A program made the position numbers and the translations under genes. Below the pieces are notes generated by a model. It searched no databases. It had not been told where the DNA came from and saw only the letters and a program-made list of their open reading frames with translations. DNA of 64,000 nt from the NCBI GenBank assembly GCA_015075305.1, contig JABTUS010000004.1, positions 174,679-238,678 on the forward strand. Reading direction: 5' to 3'. Of the stretch, positions 36,490 to 45,791 are shown piece after piece. Positions within the stretch are counted from its first letter, which is position 1. Each line of letters opens with the position of its first letter. This stretch comes from Opitutaceae bacterium (GTDB lineage: Bacteria; Verrucomicrobiota; Verrucomicrobiia; Opitutales; Opitutaceae).

Positions 36490-36701
36490 GCGAGTCCGCA
36501 ACAGGTCGTGCGCGGGAAGCTTGGGTGCGCCGAAGCCTGTGAAGCCCTTTGCCTCCATGCGGAGTAGTACGCATGCGTTTGCTGTCGCCCTCCCGCGTGA
36601 TTTGGGTGCTCATGGCTGTGTGACCACCGGATCAAACCGAACGCCGAATCCACCATGCTCATGACGCATGGCGGCAACTCACCTCCCACCTGCCAAGCGG
36701 G

Positions 36702-37886
36702 ATGACAAGCACCCCGATACTGATTTGCCCCTCCTTCTTCGGCCCGCGGTCGGACGGCATTTCCCGCGTCTCGGCGCTGGCGCATGAGGCGCTTGCGCAG
36801 CTTGGCTTGGGAGAACCCTGGGTTCTGGCGGCCAATGATGAAATCCGGTCGACGCCGGCAGCGGCAGGTCGGGGATTTGGACGCCGTTATGTCTCGATGT
36901 GCCGTCATGCGCTGTTTTCGCCGCGGATTTCCGGGTCACGCCATGTCATTGAGGCGGGAGCCCCGGCCGTTCCGATTGTCTGCGCGCACCTTGGGCTGTC
37001 ACCGGTTGCGCGGATGCTGGCGAGGCGGCTGGGTCGGCCCTATTTTGTAATTCTGCATGGTGTGGAGGCCTGGAAGTCAATTCGTCCCAGGGATCGCTGG
37101 GGTTTGCGGAGGGCGAGCGGGTTTCTGGCGGGTTCACAATACAGCCATCGGCAGTTTGTTCATCACAATCGATCGTTCGCGGATACGCCCGTTCAGGTGA
37201 CGGGCTGGGGCACGGACACCGATGTTCCTGAGACTCGATCGGGAGAGAGACCGGCGGTCGGCGAATTCAGGTTCCTTTGCGTGGCACGGATGAGCAAGGG
37301 CGACACGTTTGGACGATACCGGAGCATTGAGGATTTGTACAAAGGCTTCGCAGTCCTTCTCGCCGCCATGAGCAGACTGGTGCGACAGACTGTCCGCGTC
37401 ACTCTGGAGGTCGTTGGCGCCGGAGACGCCGCGGAGGATATCGAGCGACACGCGCGGACACTCGGCGTTGCGGGCTGCGTCCGGTTTTCCGGTGAACTTT
37501 CCGACGCCGCGCTCGCGCGACGCTACGAGGAGGCGCATGCCTTTGTCCTGCCCAGCGAACGCGAGGGTTTCGGCATAGCCTTTGTCGAGGCTATGGCGCG
37601 CGGACTCCCCTGTGTGGGCGTTGCCGCCGGCGGCGTGCCGGAGGTGATTGAAAACGGAGCGACCGGGCTGCTCGTGCCGCCGGGAGATGCGGCAGCGCTG
37701 GCGGATGCCATGCGCACGCTCGCGGAAAATTGCCGCGTGCGAATGCGCATGGGCCTGGCCGGGCGTCAGCGGTTCGAGCGGGATTTCACGCGGTCGGCCT
37801 GCGTGCGCCGACTGGCGACCGCACTGGCTGCATTGAACGCGCGCATGGAAAAGGGATCCGCACTGGCGACGGCCGTAGTGGAATGA
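36702..37886 (+). CDS. GT4-family glycosyltransferase
   Basis: A 394-residue GT-B enzyme. The N-terminal domain includes FGPRSDGISRVSALAHEAL; the C-terminal donor-binding domain has FLCVARMSKGD, LEVVGAGDAAEDIERHA, and the E-x7-E motif in LPSEREGFGIAFVEAMARG followed by GVPEVIENGATGLLVPPGD. This is the standard pattern of retaining GT4 enzymes using nucleotide sugars. Its stop overlaps the start of the next glycosyltransferase gene by 4 bp (ATGA), so the two are translationally coupled. A role in envelope polysaccharide assembly is inferred. Confidence 0.92.
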   Translation: MTSTPILICPSFFGPRSDGISRVSALAHEALAQLGLGEPWVLAANDEIRSTPAAAGRGFGRRYVSMCRHALFSPRISGSRHVIEAGAPAVPIVCAHLGLSPVARMLARRLGRPYFVILHGVEAWKSIRPRDRWGLRRASGFLAGSQYSHRQFVHHNRSFADTPVQVTGWGTDTDVPETRSGERPAVGEFRFLCVARMSKGDTFGRYRSIEDLYKGFAVLLAAMSRLVRQTVRVTLEVVGAGDAAEDIERHARTLGVAGCVRFSGELSDAALARRYEEAHAFVLPSEREGFGIAFVEAMARGLPCVGVAAGGVPEVIENGATGLLVPPGDAAALADAMRTLAENCRVRMRMGLAGRQRFERDFTRSACVRRLATALAALNARMEKGSALATAVVE

Positions 37887-39124
37887 TCGATACCAGAAGA
37901 GACATTCTCATCGCCACGCAGAGCTACGTGCCGGATTCTGCGGCGGTCGGCCAGTACCTGGCGGAGGTGGCTGAAGGTCTGGCGGGGCGGGGGTGGCGGG
38001 TGACGGTGGTGGCTCCGGAGCGGGGCTACAATGAACCGGAGGTCCGGCTGACTTCCGAGATGGGGGAGCGGGGGAATCCGCGCATCCGGCGGGTGAAGGG
38101 GCCGGCGAACCGCAAGGGCAGCCTTGGCGATCGCCTCGGTGGCATGATTGTCTTTTCCATTCGGGCGATGCTGCGGGCGCTGACACAGCGCTCACTTGAC
38201 GGCATGCTGGTCAGCTCGTCGCCGCCGATTCTCCCCTTGTTCATGACGGCCGTTGCGCGCCTGCGGCGCCTCCCGTTGGTTTACTGGGTCATGGACCTCA
38301 ATCCGGATCAGGCGACCGCCTCCGGCCACGTGTCTGCATCCTCCTGGTCCGCACGCCTGCTGGCGGCGTCGCAGCGATGGGTGATGTCACGGGCTGCTAC
38401 GGTTGTTGTCCTGGATCGCTTCATGGAGGCGCGGGTGAGGAGATACCTGCCGTGTCCGCGTCCGCTGGTCACCCTGCCTTTGTGGCCGCTCGACGTTGGT
38501 CCGGCTGGGGACGACTCACGGGCATTTCGCAGCCGGCATGGCCTGACGGAGCGGTTCGTGATCATGCACAGCGGCAATCACAGTCCGGTTCATCCGCTGG
38601 ACACGTTGCTCGATGCCGCGCGCATCCTGGGGCAGGATGCGCGATTCAAGTTCCTCTTTGTCGGAGGAGGCCTGGCCAAGGCGGCAATCGAGGAGGCAAG
38701 AACGCGTGAGAATCTGGAAAACGTGCTGCTGCTGCCGTCGCAGCCGCTGGGCGCGCTGAGTGCGGTGCTGGGAGCGGCGGATGTGCATGTTGTCTCCATG
38801 GGGGAGAACATGGCCGGATGCGTGCATCCCTCGAAGGTGTACAACATACTGTCGGCGGGCAGGCCGTTCGTGCTGCTGGGCCCGGCATCCTGCAGTTTGA
38901 ATGATCTCCTGCAGCGGTTTGGATGCGGCTGGAGGATCGCGCATGGCGACACGGACGGTTTCGTGCGGCTGCTTCAGCATCTGGCATCGCCGGAGGGAAG
39001 CATGGAACTGGAGCGGATGCGGGGCGCTGCGGGACGCGTGTATGAAACGCGGATCGAGGCCGCCCGCGGTCGCATGGAGTTTCTTGATACGGTCGAGGAT
39101 GCGCTGGGCGCGGGAAGGAGCTAG
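37883..39124 (+). CDS. GT4-family glycosyltransferase (WcaI-like)
   Basis: A 413-residue GT-B enzyme starting at the ATG that overlaps the previous stop codon. The N-terminal domain begins DILIATQSYVPDSAAVGQYLAEVAEGLAGRGW; the acceptor domain includes LVSSSPPILPLFM, and the C-terminal domain FVIMHSGNHSPVHPLDTLLDAARIL with the late MAGCVHPSKVYNILSAGRPFV. The layout matches WcaI-like colanic-acid glycosyltransferases. It is followed by the amidotransferase gene after 6 bp, completing a compact three-gene plus-strand operon. Confidence 0.9.
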   Translation: MIDTRRDILIATQSYVPDSAAVGQYLAEVAEGLAGRGWRVTVVAPERGYNEPEVRLTSEMGERGNPRIRRVKGPANRKGSLGDRLGGMIVFSIRAMLRALTQRSLDGMLVSSSPPILPLFMTAVARLRRLPLVYWVMDLNPDQATASGHVSASSWSARLLAASQRWVMSRAATVVVLDRFMEARVRRYLPCPRPLVTLPLWPLDVGPAGDDSRAFRSRHGLTERFVIMHSGNHSPVHPLDTLLDAARILGQDARFKFLFVGGGLAKAAIEEARTRENLENVLLLPSQPLGALSAVLGAADVHVVSMGENMAGCVHPSKVYNILSAGRPFVLLGPASCSLNDLLQRFGCGWRIAHGDTDGFVRLLQHLASPEGSMELERMRGAAGRVYETRIEAARGRMEFLDTVEDALGAGRS

Positions 39125-39130
39125 GGCACG

Positions 39131-41047
39131 ATGTGTGGAATCGCCGGATACGCGGGGAAAGGGAGCATGCGGGAGGGTGCGGTCCTGGCTGCGCTGCGCC
39201 ACCGCGGACCCGACGGCGAGGGAGTCTGGCACGTGCGTCCTTCAGATGATGTTTCACTCAGCCTCCTGCACACGCGGCTGAAGGTCATTGATCTCTCGGA
39301 GAAGGCGGCGCAGCCGATGCGCCTGGATCGGGAGTCCCGCCTGCAACCGGCCGACTCCCCCGAGGAGTCGCGGCTTGTCGTGACGTACAATGGCGAGATC
39401 CACAATTACCGCGAGCTGCGTGAAGAGCTGGCCGGCAGAGGGCACAAATTCGAGGGCGCGGGAGACACGGAGGTTCTGGTTCGGGGCTTTTCGGAATGGG
39501 GGAGCGGGCTGTTTGGAAGGATCGACGGCATGTTTGCGCTGGCGATTTACGATGCCGCGCGGCGCAGGCTCGTGCTTGCGCGTGATCATGCCGGCATCAA
39601 GCCGCTCTACCATGCACGCACGGCGGACGGTGGTGTCTGTTTTGCCTCCGAGACGCGGGCTTTGCTGGCATCGGGTCTTGTGGATGCGTCGCTGGATTCA
39701 TCCGCGATCGTCGAGTACCTGGAAACGGGAAGCTTCCGGGAGCCGGCGACCCTCCACGAGACCATCCGGAGCTTTCCTGCGGGACACTTTGCGGAGGTCA
39801 GCCTTGGCGACGGGCTGCCCTTCGCGCTTGTTCCGCACCGCTACTGGTCGGTCGAACAGGTGGCGGCGGGGGCAACGGTACCGGCGGCTGAGTGGAATGG
39901 GCTGCACCAGGACAGGCTTGTCGAATCGGTTCGCTCCCGGTTGAGCAGTGATGTTCCGATGGGAATCTTTCTATCCGGCGGAATCGATTCAACGCTTCTG
40001 CTCGAGCAGGCGGTGAAGTCTGGCGGGTGCGATCGAATCCGCGCGTTCACTCTGGGGGGTGGACTGACGGAGAGGGACGAAATCGGCGTGGCCCGGGCCA
40101 CCGCCGGGCGGCTGGGAGTGCGTCATGAGGCGGTGACGATTCCGGAAGACGAATTGTCCACTTGGGTGCGGGATGCGCTGTCGTCCCCTGACCTGCCGTC
40201 GGCGGACGGAGTCAATCTCGCGCTGATTTCAAGGGCGGCGCGCGCACGTGGGCTGGTCGTCGTGCTTGGCGGGACCGGGGCGGATGAGCTGCATGGCGAC
40301 TACGGGCATCCTCCCCGCCTCGCCATGCTCATGCGTGCGTATCGTAAAGATGGATACGGATCCGCGGTGCTTCGGCGCGCGGGAATCGGGCTGTGCCGGC
40401 TGCTTCGGGGTGGCGAACGGGCCGCGAGGCTGGAGTCGCTGCTCGATTCCATCGGTTCGGTCGAGGAGGTGCTTCTCGAGAAGCGGCGCTATTTCGGGCG
40501 CGAGGAGATTGCCGCCATGTTTCCTCCCGGTCGGGAGAAGGCGGTGGCTGGGCATGGCAGGCGGCTGGTTTTCGATCGCGAGGCATTGTTGTCCCTGCCC
40601 CTGAGGGATCAGGTTCGCGCGGCGGATGTCGCGGGCTACCTGAGGAACACCCTGTTGCGGGACGGCGATGCGGCCACCATGGCGCACGGGCAGGAACTGC
40701 GCGTGCCGTATCTGGGCCGCCGATACATGGAATGCGTGCTGGCCGCGCCGGAGGCCCGCGCTACGGACGGGGGCGGAGCGAAGCCGCGGCTGGTGGAAAT
40801 GCTTTCGCCGGAGGGACGTTGGGCTGCGCAACGCCCCAAGGTCGGATTCAACATCGACATGGCGCGGCTCCTCGGGGGGGCGATGAAGGAGCCGTTCATC
40901 GAGGCCGTGGACAGGCTGAATTCACGCGCGAATTTCAGGCTCAACAAGGATGCACTGCTTGCGTCCTTGAAGGGTGGAGCCGACCAACGCCGGGCGCGAC
41001 GGCTCTGGGCGCTGTTGAGCCTGGGCTCACACTTCGCGCGGCGTTGA
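39131..41047 (+). CDS. asparagine synthase-like glutamine amidotransferase
   Basis: A 638-residue protein with an N-terminal class II glutaminase domain starting MCGIAGYAG, where Cys2 is the nucleophile after removal of Met1. The RHRGPDGEGVW and VTYNGEIHNYRELR motifs are intact. The C-terminal synthetase domain has the ATP pyrophosphatase loop FLSGGIDST at about 278-286 and GGTGADELHGDYG. In polysaccharide loci, including those linked to exosortases, such enzymes amidate sugars or peptides rather than make asparagine. Position in an operon with two glycosyltransferases supports that reading. Confidence 0.9.
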   Translation: MCGIAGYAGKGSMREGAVLAALRHRGPDGEGVWHVRPSDDVSLSLLHTRLKVIDLSEKAAQPMRLDRESRLQPADSPEESRLVVTYNGEIHNYRELREELAGRGHKFEGAGDTEVLVRGFSEWGSGLFGRIDGMFALAIYDAARRRLVLARDHAGIKPLYHARTADGGVCFASETRALLASGLVDASLDSSAIVEYLETGSFREPATLHETIRSFPAGHFAEVSLGDGLPFALVPHRYWSVEQVAAGATVPAAEWNGLHQDRLVESVRSRLSSDVPMGIFLSGGIDSTLLLEQAVKSGGCDRIRAFTLGGGLTERDEIGVARATAGRLGVRHEAVTIPEDELSTWVRDALSSPDLPSADGVNLALISRAARARGLVVVLGGTGADELHGDYGHPPRLAMLMRAYRKDGYGSAVLRRAGIGLCRLLRGGERAARLESLLDSIGSVEEVLLEKRRYFGREEIAAMFPPGREKAVAGHGRRLVFDREALLSLPLRDQVRAADVAGYLRNTLLRDGDAATMAHGQELRVPYLGRRYMECVLAAPEARATDGGGAKPRLVEMLSPEGRWAAQRPKVGFNIDMARLLGGAMKEPFIEAVDRLNSRANFRLNKDALLASLKGGADQRRARRLWALLSLGSHFARR

Positions 41048-41067
41048 GCGCGCGCGGAGCCGGCGCG

Positions 41068-44000
41068 TCACGGCATGTCGTAGACCTCGAGGATGGCGAC
41101 TCCAGTCGTGCCTCCCGCTCCTGAGAGCCTGACGCTGTAGGTGCCGGGCGGCAGGGTTGCGACCATGGCGGAATCTGCGGATGCCGGCGGCAGGCTGAAT
41201 GCGCCCACTCCCGAGAAGGCCGCCTTCAATTCGGAGGAACCGCCCCAGTTGTCATTCTCCGCCACGACGGCGCCCGCCTTGATCACCTCCAGGCGGGGAT
41301 CCTCCAGCACGCCTGCGACGCCGAATTCCCGGAGTGTCGGGCCGACTCCGCGAATCAGGAGCTTCTTTGGAGTGGTGCCGGTTATGACAATCCCCGCGAG
41401 CAGCGTGTTTTCCTGCGTGCCGACGAAGTTGCGAACCGAGAGATTGACGATTTGAGCGCCCTGGGTGGAGGGATTGGAATCGTACACCTCAACGAGTGCG
41501 ACGCCGGTGTTTGTGTCGGCGCTGGTGAGTTGGGCGGTGTACGCTCCTGCGCCGAGCACGGATGCGATTGCGGAGTCCTTGGAACCGGCCGGCAGCAGGA
41601 AGGCCCCGACATTCTTGAAAGCGTCGGTCATGCCGGGCTGGGAACCCCAGTCGTTGTTGGAACCCGCGGGGACTCCGCCCTCCTTGAACAGACTGAGCTG
41701 AGGATCGGGAATCGCGCCTGGAACGCCAAAGGCGGTCAAGCTTGGTCCAACGCCGCGAATCAGCAGACTCTTTCCGCTCGATCCGCGAATCACGAATCCA
41801 ACGGTGAGGGCGCTTTCGCCGCTGCCGGCCTGCGCGCGGACGGACAAGTTGACCAGTTGGGAGGGAGGCAGAACTGAGACGGTGGCCGTGTCGCTCATCT
41901 CACTGCCCGCCCCGGAGGAAACGAGCACGCTGTAGCTTCCGGCGGTGTTCGCCTGCACATCCGTCAACTCGAGTGTTGCGGCGGTGGCGTTCGGGATAGC
42001 CGAGTTGTCGCGGTACCATTGGTAGTTCAATGGGCCTGTTCCTCCGGCCACCACCTGCAGGGTCACGGTGGCACCGGGAGCGACGGTCTGACCTGCGGGT
42101 TGCACGATGATATGCGGTGGTGTGGGAGCTGGCGTTACGCTCAGCCTTGCAGCGGCTGAAAGCGCCGAGCCGACGGAATTTCCGACACGCACCTGATAGT
42201 CACCGGCGTCGCCGGCGGAGACCGCCGGCAATGCAAGGGTTGACTGCGTCGCGCCGGGAATGGGGGAGCCGCCCTTGAACCACTGGTAGGCAAGCGGAGC
42301 GGTGCCGGAGGCGATGACCTCGAAAGAGATGCCCGATCCGATCGTGGCTGTCTGGTTGGCGGGTGATTGTATGATCCGCGGTGGCGCGATCACGGTCAGG
42401 TACGCGTTTTCGCTCGTGGCGGATCCCTGCGAATTTGTCGCCACAACCCGGTAGTAGCCGGCGCTGCCGATGTCGACGCTGGCCATCGTGAAATCGGGGC
42501 TTGTGGCGCCCGGAATCAGCACGGGGCCGTTGTACCATTGGTAGGTGGGGGCCGGCAGACCCGAGGCTGCGACATGGAAGGTCACTGCATTGCCTGAAAT
42601 CGCAGTCTGGGATGCTGGCTGCGTCAGGATGACGGGTGGAGCCAGCGGCGGCACGACTACAAGGGTCGCTGGCAGGCTGGTGACGCTTCCAAGCGCATTC
42701 TGGACTGTCACGGTGAAGGTTCCGGCATCCTCGAGGGCGACCGGATTGAACGAGAGCGTGCTCCCGGTTGCTCCGGTGATGAGCGCGGCACCCTTCTTCC
42801 ATTGATAGCTGAGAGGGGCCGTGCCGGTGGCCACAACTGAAAGCGAGACGTTCCGGCCTGCGGTGACGGTCTGGCTGGCGGGCTGTGTGGTGATGGATGG
42901 CGGTGTGGTAACTGTGAGCACCGCGGCGACACTGACGACGCTTCCGAGGCTGTTGGAAACCCGGACTGCATAGCTGCCGGCACTGGCTGGGGTGACGTTG
43001 GAAAGGACCAGCGTTGCAGATGCGGCGCCTGGAATCTGTGTTCCGTCCTTGCTCCACTGGTAGGATGGCGCCGGCAGGCCCGTGGCACCCACGGAAAACG
43101 TGACGCTTCCGCCGGAGGGGACGGTGGCTGACTGAGGCTGTGACTGGATGAGAGGAGCGAAGGACGCAGGATTGACCGTGAGGACGGCTGGCGAACTGAC
43201 AATGGAACCGGCGGAGTTGGACACGCGCACCGTGTAGGCACCGGAGTCGTTGACACCTGCGACACCGATGGAAAGTGTGCCGGATGTGGCTCCGGAAATC
43301 TCATTGCCGTTCTTCATCCATTGATAGGCAAGCGGGGGAGGGCCTGATGCGCTTACAGAAAAAGTTGCGGATTGGCCCGCGGTGATCGTCAGCGAGGAGG
43401 GGCCGGAAAGAATGACAGGAGGTTCGCTGATGGTAAGGAAGGCGGGCTGGCTGGTGACGGAGCCGGCAATGTTGGTTGCGACGACCGTGTAGACCCCGGC
43501 ATCCGGCAACGCCACGGAGGCGATGCTGAACGTGGATGACGTGGCGCCTGGTATGGCGATGCCGTTGTGTCTCCACTGAAAAGCTGGCGCAGGGGAGCCG
43601 GTGGCGACGACGTAGAAACTGACGCCGGCACCCAATGCGACAGCGCGAGAGAGAGGTGGGCTGACGATGGCCGGCGCAATCTGGGCGGGAATGACGGTCA
43701 GAACCGCGGCGTTGCTGGTGACTGAACCAGCGGCGTTGGACACGGTCACTGTGTAGGAACCGGCGTTTGCGGAGGTCAGTCCGGTCAATATCAGGTCGGG
43801 AGTTGATTGGATGGCGACTGACTGATTGTCGCGCTTCCACTGGAAAACGAACGGGGCCGTGCCCGAGACGGTGACTGCAAGTGTGACCGACGAGCCCGCC
43901 ATTGCGGTCTGCGACTGGGGATGGGTGATGATCTGGGGAGGGGTCGTCAGCGCATTGACCGTGAGCGTCGCATTGTTGCTGGTGACCGAGCCGGCGGAAT

Positions 44001-44847
44001 TTGTCACCATGACCTTGTAGGTCCCGGCATCGGACGCGGACACGCTGATCAGGTTCAACGTCGACGCCGTCGCGCCGGAGATTGGATTGCCGTTGCGATA
44101 CCATTGGTACGTGAGCGGTGCTGTTCCGGTTGCAGTGACGGAGAACTGCACCGATGCGCCAACCATGACGGTTTGGGAGGAGGGGTGGGAGCTGATCGTG
44201 GGCGCGCTGATTCCGCCGGGGAGATAGAGTGACATTGCGCCGGCGATGTCGTCGGCGGCGAGATTGTCGAGGTCGGAAATCGTGCTGTTCATGATCGCCG
44301 GGACGTTCTGTCCAGCCTGATCAGGGTGATCCAGTCCCAGCACGTGACCAAATTCATGCAGGGCTACGCGATAGAGATCCGGGACGCTTTTGAGGCCCAC
44401 AAATCTTGTTGGTCCGCGGTAGGAATTCCATACGAAGGCTGTGTTGAAAAGCACGTCGCCTTCCACACGCCTGTTTCCTGATGCGTACGAAACCGTGATT
44501 GCGAGGGTGCTGCCTCCGAATGCACTCCCGTACACGGTCGATGAAAAGAAGACATTGTTGATGCCATTGCCCTGGGCCTTTGGAGCGGAAGACCCGCTCA
44601 CGCCGGAGAACGTGTTGGCGCCCATGTAGGGGTTCCATGCCGCCAGGGCGCTTTGCGCCACCGCGTCCCAGGAGGTCGATCCGTCGATGAGCGGGGATGA
44701 CGGTGTCCCCAGCGCCAACTGCATGACGATGGGAGTCGTCCATTTTGACGAACTTGTATCGTACGCCTGCAGGGGCGAATGCCACACTGCCAGCAAGAGC
44801 AGCGCGCAGATGACGAAGGTGGGACTGCGGCGTGGATCAGTTCGCAT
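41068..44847 (-). CDS. secreted matrixin-like metalloprotease with nine Ig-like repeats
   Basis: A 1259-residue exported protein. After a signal peptide (to about residue 28) comes a matrixin-like protease domain with the complete zinc motif HEFGHVLGLDH (His164, Glu165, His168, His174) and a Met-turn near Met186. Residues about 213-985 are nine Ig-like repeats of ~85 residues, each with the pattern YQWxKxGxxIxGATxxTL followed by DAGxYxVxVxNxxGSVTS. The last ~260 residues are two copies of a beta domain beginning VNLSVR and containing LLIRGVGP and NDWG. It probably acts at the cell surface or in the medium, binding and cutting proteins. The small downstream-overlapping gene may encode a partner. 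Confidence 0.9.
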   Translation of the reverse strand: MRTDPRRSPTFVICALLLLAVWHSPLQAYDTSSSKWTTPIVMQLALGTPSSPLIDGSTSWDAVAQSALAAWNPYMGANTFSGVSGSSAPKAQGNGINNVFFSSTVYGSAFGGSTLAITVSYASGNRRVEGDVLFNTAFVWNSYRGPTRFVGLKSVPDLYRVALHEFGHVLGLDHPDQAGQNVPAIMNSTISDLDNLAADDIAGAMSLYLPGGISAPTISSHPSSQTVMVGASVQFSVTATGTAPLTYQWYRNGNPISGATASTLNLISVSASDAGTYKVMVTNSAGSVTSNNATLTVNALTTPPQIITHPQSQTAMAGSSVTLAVTVSGTAPFVFQWKRDNQSVAIQSTPDLILTGLTSANAGSYTVTVSNAAGSVTSNAAVLTVIPAQIAPAIVSPPLSRAVALGAGVSFYVVATGSPAPAFQWRHNGIAIPGATSSTFSIASVALPDAGVYTVVATNIAGSVTSQPAFLTISEPPVILSGPSSLTITAGQSATFSVSASGPPPLAYQWMKNGNEISGATSGTLSIGVAGVNDSGAYTVRVSNSAGSIVSSPAVLTVNPASFAPLIQSQPQSATVPSGGSVTFSVGATGLPAPSYQWSKDGTQIPGAASATLVLSNVTPASAGSYAVRVSNSLGSVVSVAAVLTVTTPPSITTQPASQTVTAGRNVSLSVVATGTAPLSYQWKKGAALITGATGSTLSFNPVALEDAGTFTVTVQNALGSVTSLPATLVVVPPLAPPVILTQPASQTAISGNAVTFHVAASGLPAPTYQWYNGPVLIPGATSPDFTMASVDIGSAGYYRVVATNSQGSATSENAYLTVIAPPRIIQSPANQTATIGSGISFEVIASGTAPLAYQWFKGGSPIPGATQSTLALPAVSAGDAGDYQVRVGNSVGSALSAAARLSVTPAPTPPHIIVQPAGQTVAPGATVTLQVVAGGTGPLNYQWYRDNSAIPNATAATLELTDVQANTAGSYSVLVSSGAGSEMSDTATVSVLPPSQLVNLSVRAQAGSGESALTVGFVIRGSSGKSLLIRGVGPSLTAFGVPGAIPDPQLSLFKEGGVPAGSNNDWGSQPGMTDAFKNVGAFLLPAGSKDSAIASVLGAGAYTAQLTSADTNTGVALVEVYDSNPSTQGAQIVNLSVRNFVGTQENTLLAGIVITGTTPKKLLIRGVGPTLREFGVAGVLEDPRLEVIKAGAVVAENDNWGGSSELKAAFSGVGAFSLPPASADSAMVATLPPGTYSVRLSGAGGTTGVAILEVYDMP

Positions 44848-45508
44848 TGCGGCTGCGCTTCAACTCATTCCGGACGGCCGCCTTGAACTCATTCAACGAC
44901 AGGGCGGTGCGGCTGATGCTTGCAGCCGCGATGGCGGGATGGGCCGCTGCTCCGGCAGCCAGGGAAAGCTCCACATCGGATGTCGAGGCCAGAGGCATGC
45001 CGTTGACACGGTACACGCGTTTCTCACTTGTCGTGGGATCGGTTCGGATGTCGTAGACGCCGTGTCCCCAGCAGACCAGTGGGCAGGCGTCGACGCCGTT
45101 CCTTGCGACGAAAAGAACGACTTCCTCACCCGGTTTGAACAGGGGAGAGCCCTCCACGCGCATTTCGTCATCGCCGACCCTGCCGCCCAGGAATTCGAGC
45201 CTGAGGCTGCCGGTGTTTCCTCCGCCGGTGAGGTCATCGGTGACGTTAAACGTGACCCAGGTCTTGATCACGCGGAATCCCGCCTGATCCATCCATGCGG
45301 ATTCGGAACCAACGACGGTTGCCTGCACCACGCGCGTGGCTGTTGCGACGAGTGACGCAAAGTCGGGCGGAAGCACGGTTGTCGCCCGTGCACCGATGAT
45401 TGCGATGCCTGCGAAGCAGGCCGCCAATGCAGTCCGGATGAGTCGAGAGGGCTGATGTGGCAAGGGCGGAGGGCTGGGTGGGATCGACGAAGGATTGCGA
45501 GCGGTCAT
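44837..45508 (-). CDS. secreted protein of unknown function, overlapping the metalloprotease gene
   Basis: Start set at ATG 45506-45508 (MTARNPSSIPPSP), giving 223 residues; an earlier in-frame ATG at 45560-45562 is possible. A hydrophobic export segment (ALAACFAGIAIIGARA) lies at about 28-43. The mature part has VVQATVVGSESAWMDQAGF and a following VTDDLTGGGN, and I recognise no family. Its 3' end overlaps the metalloprotease start by 11 bp in the same direction, so the two are co-translated. An inhibitor, chaperone or secretion partner of the protease is possible but unproven. Confidence 0.72.
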   Translation of the reverse strand: MTARNPSSIPPSPPPLPHQPSRLIRTALAACFAGIAIIGARATTVLPPDFASLVATATRVVQATVVGSESAWMDQAGFRVIKTWVTFNVTDDLTGGGNTGSLRLEFLGGRVGDDEMRVEGSPLFKPGEEVVLFVARNGVDACPLVCWGHGVYDIRTDPTTSEKRVYRVNGMPLASTSDVELSLAAGAAAHPAIAAASISRTALSLNEFKAAVRNELKRSRNAN

Positions 45509-45791
45509 GCAAGGATTTCCACGTGGACACGGCAGCAGTATTCGCTCCATCGGCGCTTTCAATGCCGCATCTGCGAGGACGTTTTGGGTTTACGCCATTT
45601 TATCAGTCGGTGAGGCCTCGACGTTCACATACACTCCGCCTCTTGTTGTTCATGAGCAGAAGCCTGCGCTTTCCCGCCTCTTGTGTGCAAGAACGAGTCC
45701 GCGGGGTGCAGGTGGAGGATTGATCGGGAGAGTGGTTCCGACTTGGCGAGCGAGCGTGCGCGGGAAATTCGGATGGCAAGTGACGGATGCA
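45509..45791. other. divergent intergenic region, no gene seen
   Basis: This 283-bp stretch lies between the divergent starts of the metalloprotease-partner gene and the DUF6250-like gene. An open frame runs through it on the plus strand, but it has no recognisable domain and no export signal, and is read as upstream non-coding sequence. Confidence 0.4.

Noticed and set aside
36490..36701. Possible sigma-54 promoter before the GT4 operon
   Set aside because: GG-N10-GC spacing occurs, but the flanking bases (GGGTGCG and AAGCC) depart from the consensus in both halves.
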